From Desulfobaculum bizertense DSM 18034 (lineage in GTDB: Bacteria; Desulfobacterota; Desulfovibrionia; Desulfovibrionales; Desulfovibrionaceae): DNA of 64,000 bases. Both the position numbers and the translations under genes were made by a program. Of this stretch, positions 14,507-22,598 are shown one piece after another. The stretch spans positions 143,030 through 207,029 of the forward strand of contig NZ_FUYA01000004.1 in assembly GCF_900167065.1 (NCBI RefSeq), written 5' to 3'. The notes below the pieces were generated by a model. That model was given only the letters and a program-made list of their open reading frames with translations. It was not told the origin of the DNA and did not search any database. Position 1 is the first letter of the stretch, and every line of letters begins with the position of its first letter.

Positions 14507-15541
14507 ATGACTGTACTTGCACACGAACTCCATCAGCCTCGACGTGGCACCCGCCTTGCGGCCAGCCTGAATAACGTCGCGGCGTCATGCACCAATATTG
14601 CCGAGTCCGGCCGATCAAAAATCCATTTTGAAACCCGTCAGCTACGAACTCTCGCATCCCAGCTCAGCACAACGACTCCTCCCACTCCGACCGCTCTTCC
14701 CTCAGTCTCGTCCAGAGCACAGCTTTCGTTCATTATCATTAAAAATATGCTGGACTTTGGACAAAGCTACGATGAGCTTGTCCTTGAGCACTGTGGTCAG
14801 GAACGCCGCCAGCTTCTGCATATTTTTCTTAACCAGCTTCAGGACGCTGCTGATGACAGCGGCATTATTTCTGCCCGACAACTGTGCGCGCTCACAGCAA
14901 CCGAGCTGCTTTCTTCCTTTTTTGGGCTTGAGCCAGAAAATGCTCCCAAAGCTCTCCACACCCTTTCCGAAATGCTCATTGATGTCGCTCATGATGCAGG
15001 CAACCGCCTTATCGCGCAGGGGCTTCATGATCTGACAGAATTTGTCGAGCAGCTTGTCAAAGCTCCAGACGGACAAACAACAGCCACTCGTTTTGTCAGC
15101 CAGCTTGCCGAACATTTCCCGGCTTTTGATGACCGCAGAACCTGGCGTGATGGGATGGAAGTTGTATATCTTGAAAAAGCACAGCGCGCCGCATTTGAGC
15201 TTCACCAAGCCCTATCCACAGTGCTCCCTGAATACTGCTCATTCCCAGATGTCAAAACCCTCTTCCCCTGCTGTGGACGCGAACTTCCACTGCTCTTTCG
15301 GAACCTCGACGTTCTCCGAATGCCTGAGGAACTGAGCCAGCGTATTGAAGCTGGAGAAATTCTTCCTCCCCAGCGGGAAGAAACTGAGCTTCGAGCAGCA
15401 GCGTTTGCCGCTTTTGAGTGCATCCGCATGCAGCGTCCCGATCTTTCTGGACCGGATATTCTCCACGGGTTACGCCAGCTCGCGCAACACAGTGAAAACT
15501 TACTCCACCCGCACAAAACGCAGTACACCTGCTTCTACTAG
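14507..15541 (+). CDS. Queuosine 5'-phosphate N-glycosylase/hydrolase (queuosine salvage protein, DUF2419)
   Basis: Predicted enzyme that releases queuine base from queuosine 5'-monophosphate so it can be reused for tRNA anticodon modification. The product of 344 residues matches the family length. Family landmarks read in order: SARQLCALTATELLSSFFG, AEHFPAFDDRRTWRDGMEVVYLEKAQRAAFELH, then CSFPDVKTLFPCCGRELPLLFRNLDVLRMPEELSQRIEAGEILPP, and EETELRAAAFAAFECIR near the end. I chose the ATG giving MTVLAHELHQ. Bacterial members are sporadic; most bacteria make queuosine de novo or salvage preQ. No other queuosine gene is nearby. A bidirectional terminator follows. Confidence 0.78.
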   Translation: MTVLAHELHQPRRGTRLAASLNNVAASCTNIAESGRSKIHFETRQLRTLASQLSTTTPPTPTALPSVSSRAQLSFIIIKNMLDFGQSYDELVLEHCGQERRQLLHIFLNQLQDAADDSGIISARQLCALTATELLSSFFGLEPENAPKALHTLSEMLIDVAHDAGNRLIAQGLHDLTEFVEQLVKAPDGQTTATRFVSQLAEHFPAFDDRRTWRDGMEVVYLEKAQRAAFELHQALSTVLPEYCSFPDVKTLFPCCGRELPLLFRNLDVLRMPEELSQRIEAGEILPPQREETELRAAAFAAFECIRMQRPDLSGPDILHGLRQLAQHSENLLHPHKTQYTCFY

Positions 15542-15550
15542 CCACGACAT

Positions 15551-15579
15551 AAAAAAAGCCCCGCAAAAAGCGGGGCTTT
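15551..15579. terminator. Bidirectional terminator between convergent genes
   Basis: AAAGCCCCGC pairs with GCGGGGCTTT around five A. It has a long T-run on the minus strand and TTTGTCTTT on the plus strand. Confidence 0.88.
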
Positions 15580-15602
15580 GTCTTTCATGTAAGACGTTTG
15601 GG

Positions 15603-16952
15603 CTAGATCAACCCAAGGCCCTGAAGAAGGATCACCAGAATAAGAAGCGGTGTGACAAATTTCAGGAGCAGCACAACAATGTTGGCGATACCACCATTGT
15701 GCAGTGCGCCGTCGTTGGACATCGCTTTCTTGAATGCCTTCCCACCCCAGACCCAGGCAGCAAAGAGGCAGATCGCCAAGCCGCCAATAGGCAGAAGCAG
15801 GTTGGAAGACAGGTAGTCATAGAAATCAAAAGGATTCAGGCCAAACAGCTGCCAGTCCTTAGTCACACTGGTTGCCAAAGCAGCCGGAGCACCAAAGATC
15901 ATCAGCAGAATCACAGTAATGACTGTAACACTCTTTCGGCTCCATCCAAGAGTTTCTGTTGCAAATGCCACAGGCACCTCAATAAGCGACAGCATTGCAC
16001 CAATGGATGCAACAGCAGTCAAGACGAAGAACAGAACCTGAAAAACCCCGCCCATAGGCATGGACTTAAAGACTTCCGGGATTGTCAGGAACAGCAGGGA
16101 CGGACCAGCAGCAGGCTCCATACCAAACGCAAACACAGCCGGGAAAATGGCAATGCCTGCCAACATGGAAACCAGCAGGTCAGCCAGCATGACGCGAAGT
16201 GTCGTTGTTGGAACATTCTGGTCGTTCCGGTAATAGCTACCATATGTAGTCATGGTACCCATACCAATGGACAGCTTAAAGAATGCCAGACCGAGAGCCA
16301 TCAGAATAACTGTGGAGTCAATCTTGGAAAAATCCGGGCTAAACAGGAACTCAAGACCTTTGGAAGCACCGGGAAGTGTCAAGCTGCGAATGCCAAGCGC
16401 AATGAGCAGGAAAAACAGAACGGGCATCAGCTTCTTCACTGTTCCCTCAATGCCTTTGGCCACACCCATCATGATAATCAGGCCAACAGAAACAAGGACA
16501 ATGTACTGCCAAATAATCGGCTGAATGGGATCATTCACCAGACTATTAAACATGGCGACGCTGTCAGTTGCCTGTGTTCCCGTAAAGAGTGCGACAATGC
16601 TCTTGAAAACATAGGCAAAAACCCAGCCTGCGACACCGGAATAAAATGCCATAATAGCAAAAGCAGCCACAACCCCGGAAACACCGATCAAAAACCAGGG
16701 CTGTCCTTTGGGAGAAAGTCGCTTGTAGCTTTCAACAGCGTTTGCCTTAACGTGACGGCCAATAAGAATTTCGGCCATCATGATGGGCAAGCCCACAAGA
16801 AAAGTACAGGCAATGTACACGACAAGGAATGATGCGCCACCATTGGCACCCGTCATGTACGGAAATTTCCAAATGTTACCAAGGCCAACAGCGGAGCCTA
16901 GCGTTGCCAGGGTCACGCCAATGCTGGACGTAAATCCGTCTCTTTTCTGCAT
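15603..16952 (-). CDS. Na+-dependent transporter, neurotransmitter:sodium symporter (SNF) family, paralogue B
   Basis: Inner-membrane LeuT-fold symporter, likely importing an amino acid or similar amine with Na+. The 449-residue product starts with the family signature TSSIGVTLATLGSAVGLGNIWKFPY (helix 1 unwound region with Na+ and substrate ligands). It has about eleven hydrophobic segments, fewer than the twelve of eukaryotic members, as is common for bacterial ones. The sequence GGASFLVVY follows in helix 2. Its neighbour at 17357 has the same length and is nearly identical over long stretches, so this is a recent duplication. Substrate cannot be inferred. It has its own promoter candidate and shares a terminator with the converging gene. 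Confidence 0.9.
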   Translation of the reverse strand: MQKRDGFTSSIGVTLATLGSAVGLGNIWKFPYMTGANGGASFLVVYIACTFLVGLPIMMAEILIGRHVKANAVESYKRLSPKGQPWFLIGVSGVVAAFAIMAFYSGVAGWVFAYVFKSIVALFTGTQATDSVAMFNSLVNDPIQPIIWQYIVLVSVGLIIMMGVAKGIEGTVKKLMPVLFFLLIALGIRSLTLPGASKGLEFLFSPDFSKIDSTVILMALGLAFFKLSIGMGTMTTYGSYYRNDQNVPTTTLRVMLADLLVSMLAGIAIFPAVFAFGMEPAAGPSLLFLTIPEVFKSMPMGGVFQVLFFVLTAVASIGAMLSLIEVPVAFATETLGWSRKSVTVITVILLMIFGAPAALATSVTKDWQLFGLNPFDFYDYLSSNLLLPIGGLAICLFAAWVWGGKAFKKAMSNDGALHNGGIANIVVLLLKFVTPLLILVILLQGLGLI

Positions 16953-17055
16953 AATACCCCTTTACACCATCTTCCCCAAGACGATGTCGAACATGTTACG
17001 GTGTTTACACAAAACGTGCAGCGCACTGCACTGCACAATCAAAAAAAAGCACGCC

Positions 17056-17084
17056 CTTGTATATCGTTCTTGTTCCAGAGTCAA
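17056..17084 (-). promoter_or_regulatory. Candidate promoter of symporter paralogue B
   Basis: On the minus strand TTGACT (17079-17084) and TACAAG (17056-17061) are separated by 17 bases, about 105 bases before the start codon. An overlapping TATACA is also possible with shorter spacing. Confidence 0.45.
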
Positions 17085-17260
17085 ACAGTCTGATTTTTAA
17101 TATGTTCATCTGTAAAAAACGAAACACAGGACTGGTGTTGCGGAACCCGAACAAGAAAGAAAAAGGATTGCCTATATTTCCACAGATACCAGGCTCGTGC
17201 AAGTTTTTATCTCATTTATGTCCATCAAGTTCACAGAGATACTGGAGAAAAGCGCACAAC

Positions 17261-17295
17261 AAAAAAGGCCTCCAGCTTTCGCTGGAAGCCCTTTT
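17261..17295 (-). terminator. Rho-independent terminator of symporter paralogue A
   Basis: AAAAGG...TCCAGC pairs with GCTGGA...CCTTTT around a TTTC loop, with a T-run on the minus strand. Confidence 0.8.
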
Positions 17296-17356
17296 CCGAA
17301 CTCACAATACATCAAACACAGTCAGGGTTCACCTTCCACATGTTCTCACCCTTTGT

Positions 17357-18706
17357 CTAAAAGACTCCCAGTCCCTTAAACAGGATGATGAGAATCAGGA
17401 CAGGCGATACGTATTTCAGCAAGCCAAAAGCAAGCGCTGCAATCGTACCGTTTTCGAGCTGACCATTGTTGGAAAATGCTTTGGAGAAAGGTTTCTTCCC
17501 CCAGACCCATGCAGCAAACACACAAATTGCGATGCCGTCAAGAGGCAAAAGCAGGTTTGAAGAAAGATAATCGTAAAAATCAAAGGGATTCATACCAAAG
17601 ATATGCCAGCCCTGTGCAACGCTACTCGACAATGCAGCCGGGGCACCAAACAGCATCAGCAGGCCAACAGTAATGCTTGTTCCTGCTTTTCGGCTCCACC
17701 CTGTCTGCTCGGTAATGAATGCGACAGGAACTTCCAGCAGCGACAGCATTGCGCCAAGGGATGCCACCGCAGCAAGAACAAAAAACAGAAGCTGAAAGAA
17801 ATTTCCCAGAGGCATGGACTTGAAAACCTCGGGGATGGTCAGAAACAGCAGGGACGGACCAGCAGCAGGCTCCATTCCAAAGGCAAAAACAGCAGGGAAA
17901 ATAGCCACACCAGCCAAAATGGACACAGTGAGGTCAGCCAGCATAACCTGAAGTGTGGTGAACGGAACATTCTGGTCATCACGGTAATAGCTGCCGTAGG
18001 TTGTCATGATGCCCATACCAATCGACATTTTGAAAAATGCCAGACCAAGGGCCATCAAAATCACGTTTGAATCAATTTTGCTGAAATCCGGGCTGAACAA
18101 AAAGGCTAATCCAGCAGAGGCACCGGGCAGAGTCATGCTCCGAATACCAAGAGCCACCAACAGGACAAACAGTACAGGCATCAGGCGTTTCACTGTTCCC
18201 TCAATGCCCTTTGAAACACCCATCATAATGACCAGACCAACAGTCACCAGCACAACATACTGCCAAAACACAGCCTGTGCGGGGTCAGTGACGAGGTCAT
18301 TAAACATAGCGGTGCTATCAACGACGCCCCCGCCAGTAATCAGCGCAGCAAAACTTTTATACACATAGGCAAAAACCCAGCCAGCAACGCCCGAGTAATA
18401 TGCCGTGATGGTAAAAGCGCCAAGCACGCCAATCACACCGATGAGGAACCACGGCTGTCCTTTTGGTGAAAGCTTTCGGTAACTCTCAACAGCATTTGCC
18501 TTGACGTGCCGTCCAATCAGAATCTCCGCGATCATGATGGGCAGGCCAACAACAAACGTGCACATAATATACATGACGAGGAAAGACGCCCCGCCATTCA
18601 TTCCTGTCAGGTACGGAACTTTCCAGATGTTACCGAGGCCAACGGCGGACCCCAGTGTTGCCAGTGTCACGCCAATACTCGAAGTAAATCCGTCTCTTTT
18701 CTGCAT
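17357..18706 (-). CDS. Na+-dependent transporter, neurotransmitter:sodium symporter (SNF) family, paralogue A
   Basis: Second LeuT-fold Na+ symporter, 449 residues, beginning with the same TSSIGVTLATLGSAVGLGNIWK block but KVPYLTGMNGG where paralogue B has KFPYMTGANGG. Differences cluster in loops and in some helix positions (for example TAYYSGVAGW against MAFYSGVAGW), while the core helices are almost unchanged. The substrate may differ slightly; the Phe/Val change lies next to the helix 1 binding region. Transcribed separately, since a terminator and a promoter candidate lie between the two. The upstream leader contains three small hairpins. Confidence 0.9.
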   Translation of the reverse strand: MQKRDGFTSSIGVTLATLGSAVGLGNIWKVPYLTGMNGGASFLVMYIMCTFVVGLPIMIAEILIGRHVKANAVESYRKLSPKGQPWFLIGVIGVLGAFTITAYYSGVAGWVFAYVYKSFAALITGGGVVDSTAMFNDLVTDPAQAVFWQYVVLVTVGLVIMMGVSKGIEGTVKRLMPVLFVLLVALGIRSMTLPGASAGLAFLFSPDFSKIDSNVILMALGLAFFKMSIGMGIMTTYGSYYRDDQNVPFTTLQVMLADLTVSILAGVAIFPAVFAFGMEPAAGPSLLFLTIPEVFKSMPLGNFFQLLFFVLAAVASLGAMLSLLEVPVAFITEQTGWSRKAGTSITVGLLMLFGAPAALSSSVAQGWHIFGMNPFDFYDYLSSNLLLPLDGIAICVFAAWVWGKKPFSKAFSNNGQLENGTIAALAFGLLKYVSPVLILIILFKGLGVF

Positions 18707-19098
18707 GAAGTCTGTTCCCTTTTCGTTGCACTGCAGCGCAGTGAGTCATCTATCCTGTGGCGGAGTTTCGCCACGCTCCACGCTCGCGTGGAGTGAGCAT
18801 GTGTGGTCTGCTGAATCCCTTCCCCAAGGGTGTCTTGGCAGCTTTACCACAGGCTCTGTCCTTGTGCCGCGATTTTTCACCTCGGCCAGCCCAAGAACAC
18901 AAGCAGCTCTGTCTCTTTTCACAATCCAAAAAGCAGTGTCATCAGACCATTCCCAGCACCCTCTGGGTTCACCTGTTTTTTGGAAAAAAAAGGACCTGCA
19001 GCGCGAAGCTGCAGGTCCTGTACAAGCACAATGAAATGCTGCGAAGGGGAAAGTTCCCCCTCTCTCTATCTCAATTCTGCCTTAAGGCATCAAAGAGT
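18707..19098. other. Intergenic region, secG terminator and symporter leader
   Basis: About 390 bases. The secG-side terminator is annotated separately at 18984-19018. In the symporter leader three small perfect hairpins lie in a row: CACTG-cagcg-CAGTG (18729-18743), GTGGCG-gagttt-CGCCAC (18757-18774) and CTCCACGC-tc-GCGTGGAG (18776-18793). The last two are almost touching. No gene is supported here. Confidence 0.55.
18984..19018 (-). terminator. Rho-independent terminator after secG
   Basis: GGACCTGCAGC pairs perfectly with GCTGCAGGTCC around five bases, followed by eight T on the minus strand. Confidence 0.92.
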
Positions 19099-19443
19099 CT
19101 ATTTTGCTGGTTCGGATTCCTTTGCTGTAGGAATATCGTCAGTCACCGGAGCCTTCTGCTCAACAGGAGCAGGCTGGGTCACAGCCGGAATATCCGTCAT
19201 AATGGTCTCGTCACCAGGCGTAGAGCTAATCAAGACATTGTACAGGAGCGACGTAATCAAAAAGATGGCTGCTAGGAAGCCAGTTAGCTTGGTCAAAAGG
19301 CTTCCAGCTCCAGAAGAACCGAAAACCGTGCTGGAACCACCGCCAAAAATGACACCCATGCCCTCTTTTCCTGACTGTAGTAGTACGAGTACAATGAGAA
19401 TCAGGCAGGCAAGAATATGCAGCGTAAGGACTAAAGATTGCAA
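19099..19443 (-). CDS. secG: Protein-export membrane protein SecG
   Basis: Small third subunit of the SecYEG channel. The 114-residue product has two membrane helices (LHILACLILIVLVLLQSGKEG and LTGFLAAIFLITSLLYNVLI) separated by the glycine-rich family loop MGVIFGGGSSTVFGSSGAGSLLTKLT. An acidic, proline-rich tail, longer than in E. coli, lies after the second helix. It lies 41 bases downstream of tpiA on the same strand, an arrangement seen in many bacteria, and is the last gene of the group. Confidence 0.93.
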   Translation of the reverse strand: MQSLVLTLHILACLILIVLVLLQSGKEGMGVIFGGGSSTVFGSSGAGSLLTKLTGFLAAIFLITSLLYNVLISSTPGDETIMTDIPAVTQPAPVEQKAPVTDDIPTAKESEPAK

Positions 19444-19484
19444 TTCAAACTCCCTTAAAACCCGTGCGTTGTGGGTTTGTTAAC

Positions 19485-20237
19485 TTATGCCTTGACGATT
19501 TGGCTGAAGCTCTCAGCCTGAAGGCTAGCGCCTCCTACCAATACTCCATCCACGTTGTCAAGCGCAAGAATGTCTGCGCAGTTCTTTGGCTTGACGCTTC
19601 CACCGTACTGAATACGGATAGAATGGCCCTTTTCACCAAACAACTCAACGAGAACATTCCGGATGAAGGCGTGAGCATGCACTATTTCTTCAGGACCTGC
19701 AACCTCTCCGGTGCCAATAGCCCAGACTGGTTCATAGGCCACAACGATGTCCGTCTCGGGGATATCGCGAGAAACTCCCGCCAGACCGACCTCAAGCTGA
19801 CGGCGAAGAACTTCTTCAACGCGTCCGCCCTTTCGCTCATCAATTTTTTCACCAACACACAAAATCATTTTCAGACCATTTTCCAGTCCGAAGGTCACCT
19901 TGCGCCCAACAAGCTCGTCGCCTTCGCCAAAGACATGACGACGCTCAGAGTGACCTGCCAGCGCATAGGTGCAGCACAGGTCAGTCAGCATACGCGGAGC
20001 GATTTCGCCCGTGAATGCGCCCTCCACTTCCGGGTGGAAGTTCTGCCCACCAACCTGAAAGCCTTTGGCATGGCCAAACTCTTCGGCCACAGCAAAAATT
20101 GCGGTGCTTGGAGGAATAACCAGCACTTCTCGATCTGCGGGGATTTCCCCAACACGACGAACCAGATCGGAAGCCATTTCCCGGGCTTCACCAATGGTTT
20201 TAAACATTTTCCAGTTTGCAGCAATCAGCTTCTGCAT
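19485..20237 (-). CDS. tpiA: Triosephosphate isomerase
   Basis: Interconverts dihydroxyacetone phosphate and glyceraldehyde 3-phosphate in glycolysis and gluconeogenesis. The 250-residue TIM barrel has all catalytic elements: AANWKMFKT (Asn/Lys near residues 6-8), the catalytic His in YALAGHSERR, the catalytic Glu in VVAYEPVWAIGTG, and the phosphate-binding IQYGGSVKPKN and GVLVGGASL. It starts four bases after the pgk stop codon, so pgk-tpiA are co-transcribed and likely coupled. Confidence 0.97.
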   Translation of the reverse strand: MQKLIAANWKMFKTIGEAREMASDLVRRVGEIPADREVLVIPPSTAIFAVAEEFGHAKGFQVGGQNFHPEVEGAFTGEIAPRMLTDLCCTYALAGHSERRHVFGEGDELVGRKVTFGLENGLKMILCVGEKIDERKGGRVEEVLRRQLEVGLAGVSRDIPETDIVVAYEPVWAIGTGEVAGPEEIVHAHAFIRNVLVELFGEKGHSIRIQYGGSVKPKNCADILALDNVDGVLVGGASLQAESFSQIVKA

Positions 20238-20241
20238 TCAG

Positions 20242-21426
20242 TTAGTCCTCCAGAGCTTTGAAGGCAGGAAGTTCCTTGCCCTCCATAAATTCCATAAAAG
20301 AACCGCCACCAGTAGAAATAAAGGTCAGGCTATCGGCAAGGCCTGCCTTTTTCAGGCATGCACCAGTATCGCCACCACCACCAATGGTCAGCGCGTCATC
20401 AAGGCCAGTGATAATCCGGGCCAGCTCCAGCGAACCATCAGCAAATGCATCATTTTCGAAGAGACCAACCGGGCCATTCCAGACCACAGTCTTGGCACCA
20501 GAAAGCACCTCACGATACAGCTCGACAGTCTTGGGGCCGACGTCCAAAGCCATCAGGTGAGGCTCAATATCCTGTCCTGCTTCCACGATGCCAGCAGCCT
20601 GTGTTGCATCAGGACTTTCTCCAACAACAAAGTCCAGGGGCAAAACAACGCGAGCGCCCTTTTCTTTGGCAAAGTCCAAAACAGCCTGGGCTTCGTCGAG
20701 CAGATCAGCCTCAACAAGGGATGCCCCCATCTTCATGCCATCAAGCAACATAAAGGTGTTGGCCATAGCACCGCCAACGATAAGGGTATCGACCTTTTCC
20801 AAAAGTTTTTTCAGGATGCCCAGCTTGGACGAGACCTTTGCTCCACCAGAGATGGCAACATATGGACGCTTCGGTGCCGCAAGAGCTTCACCGATGAACT
20901 CCCATTCTTTTTTCAGCAGGAAGCCAGCACACTTCTGAGGTGCATGAGCCGGAATAGCCGTCATGGACGCATGAGCGCGATGAGCGGTGCCAAAAGCATC
21001 GTTACAGTACACATCACACAGTTCGGCAAGCTGACGGCCAAATTCATCATCTCCTGCCTGCTCTTGCTTGTGGAAACGCAGGTTTTCCAAAAGAAGAACA
21101 TCTCCGGCAGACAACGCATCCACCATTGAGCGAACACGTTCGCCAACGCAGTCAGGAGCCATGAGAACAGGACGACCAAGCAGCTCGGCAAGATGGGCCG
21201 CAACAGGCTTCAGGGACAGCTCAGGCTTCACTTCGCCCTTGGGCTTTCCAAGGTGAGAGCACAGAATCAGGGTTGCACCCTGCTCCAGAGCATAGCGAAG
21301 GGTTGGCAGGCTGGCCTGAATACGATTGTCGTCACCAATGACGCCGTCTTTGATGGGCACATTGTAGTCAACGCGGATGAGCAGTTTTTTTCCTTTCAGG
21401 TCCATCTGGTCGATAAAGCGAATCAC
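20242..21426 (-). CDS. pgk: Phosphoglycerate kinase
   Basis: Transfers phosphate from 1,3-bisphosphoglycerate to ADP. The 394-residue protein shows MDLKGKKLLIRVDYNVPIKDG near the start, LCSHLGKPKG, LENLRFHKQE, the hinge region with SKLGILKKLLEKVDTLIVGGAMANTF, and the nucleotide-binding C-terminal GGGDTGACLKKAG with STGGGSFMEFMEGK. I start it at a GTG placed eight bases after AAGGAG, which gives a short leader of seven residues before MDLKGKK. The longer ATG reading overlaps rimI and lacks a ribosome binding site. Confidence 0.95.
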   Translation of the reverse strand: MIRFIDQMDLKGKKLLIRVDYNVPIKDGVIGDDNRIQASLPTLRYALEQGATLILCSHLGKPKGEVKPELSLKPVAAHLAELLGRPVLMAPDCVGERVRSMVDALSAGDVLLLENLRFHKQEQAGDDEFGRQLAELCDVYCNDAFGTAHRAHASMTAIPAHAPQKCAGFLLKKEWEFIGEALAAPKRPYVAISGGAKVSSKLGILKKLLEKVDTLIVGGAMANTFMLLDGMKMGASLVEADLLDEAQAVLDFAKEKGARVVLPLDFVVGESPDATQAAGIVEAGQDIEPHLMALDVGPKTVELYREVLSGAKTVVWNGPVGLFENDAFADGSLELARIITGLDDALTIGGGGDTGACLKKAGLADSLTFISTGGGSFMEFMEGKELPAFKALED

Positions 21427-21458
21427 GGCAGTTTCTCCTTGCCCGTAGACATCAAATT

Positions 21459-21941
21459 TCACGCCCCCGGCTCTTTTGCCGAGGGAAAAGACTCTCTATT
21501 CTCCACATCCAGACGCAATACAAGAGCGTCTTCCCCTGTGTCGGGGTAATATTTTTTGCGCATCCCAACCTGTTCAAAGCCGAGCTTTCGATACAGGGCC
21601 TGAGCGGGCAGGTTGGAGACGCGAACCTCCAGATACATGGACTGTATATTCATTTTTTTGGAGATTTGCACGATAAGCCTGAGCAGGCGCTCACCCAGTC
21701 CCCGACGCCGCAGGTCTGAGCGAACAGCAATGTTCAAAATTTCAGCTTCTCCAGCGACCATGTGCAGTGAGCAGTAGGCCAGAAGTCCATCTGGGGAAGT
21801 AAACCCAAAAACATAAAAAATTTTGCGCTCCAAACCAAGCCGAAACTCTTTCTCCCCCCATGGATGAGAAAAACACTGCTTTTCGAGCGCTACCAGCTCT
21901 GGCAGATCTTTTTCCCCGAGCTGCTCAAAGGAATAGTCCAT
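21459..21941 (-). CDS. rimI: Ribosomal-protein-alanine N-acetyltransferase (RimI-like, GNAT)
   Basis: Predicted to acetylate the N-terminal alanine of ribosomal protein S18. The 160-residue GNAT protein has the acetyl-CoA motif NIAVRSDLRRRGLGERLLRLIV, the opening CFSHPWGEKEFRLGL typical of RimI, and the end pattern ALYRKLGFEQVGMRKKYY. It precedes pgk by 32 bases in the same direction. Its start region is divergent from and close to the Nudix-like gene, so promoters of both must share fewer than 70 bases. Other GNAT substrates cannot be excluded. Confidence 0.85.
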   Translation of the reverse strand: MDYSFEQLGEKDLPELVALEKQCFSHPWGEKEFRLGLERKIFYVFGFTSPDGLLAYCSLHMVAGEAEILNIAVRSDLRRRGLGERLLRLIVQISKKMNIQSMYLEVRVSNLPAQALYRKLGFEQVGMRKKYYPDTGEDALVLRLDVENRESFPSAKEPGA

Positions 21942-22007
21942 AATTTGCCTAAATTTTCGGCATGCCTTGAGTTGATAGTTTCACACAACCCCTGCTATAC
22001 ACCGCTT

Positions 22008-22598
22008 ATGGCAGCAAAGCAAAACCCTTCGGGCAAAAAGCGCCCCACGCACCGCAACTCCGTCCCCACACAGTATGTGGAGATCGTTGATGAAAACAAT
22101 GCTCCACTGTGCATTCTGGGGCTAGAAGATGCGCAACGACAAACACTTCGCCACAGAGCCGTTCTTGTGCTGCTCTACGATGAAGCAGGCAAGCTCTACC
22201 TGCGAAAGCGTCCCGCTTCAAGTCCAATATTTCCGGGTCGCTGGGACATCTTTGCCTCGAGCTGTGTTCAAATGAATGAAGCCGCAGAAGAGGCAGCCCT
22301 GCGGCTCCTTAATGATGAACTGCACCTGTACATGGCCGGAGTTCGCTTTGTTCACGAAACACCAGCCTGCCCAGCCACAGGATTTAGCTTTGTCAGCCTC
22401 TTTTCCGCAGGACGCGTTTCTTCGCATGCCATAAAAAACAGCGTCCCGCAGACACAGGCAATCATGACCGTTGACCGGGATGAGCTTCGGGCACTGGCCA
22501 CAGAATTCCGAGACCAGCTTACGCCTGCACTTGTTCATCTCTGGGAACTCAATATGCTTTTCCCCAAAAAGACGCGGCAGGCACCCAAAGAACACTAA
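22008..22598 (+). CDS. Nudix-domain protein, YfcD-like, with altered Nudix box
   Basis: Predicted cytosolic protein of 196 residues. It resembles YfcD-type Nudix proteins: YVEIVDENNAPLCIL, LRHRAVLVLLYDEAGKLYLRKRP and FPGRWDIFASSCV. The Nudix box itself (GX5EX7REUXEEXGU in the family) is changed: the leading Gly is Ser, the RE pair is RL, the EE pair is DE, and the final Gly is His. Loss of the RE glutamate suggests weak or absent hydrolase activity, or a changed role. The start is the ATG giving MAAKQNPSGKK; upstream sequence in frame is open but overlaps the rimI coding region. Its stop overlaps the converging suhB gene by four bases. Confidence 0.75.
   Translation: MAAKQNPSGKKRPTHRNSVPTQYVEIVDENNAPLCILGLEDAQRQTLRHRAVLVLLYDEAGKLYLRKRPASSPIFPGRWDIFASSCVQMNEAAEEAALRLLNDELHLYMAGVRFVHETPACPATGFSFVSLFSAGRVSSHAIKNSVPQTQAIMTVDRDELRALATEFRDQLTPALVHLWELNMLFPKKTRQAPKEH

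Larger units (their letters stand above)
16953..17356. other. Intergenic region between the tandem symporter genes
   Basis: About 400 bases. It holds the terminator of the upstream symporter (17261-17295) and a good promoter candidate for the downstream one (17056-17084), so the two paralogues are separately transcribed. Nothing else was recognised. Confidence 0.6.
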
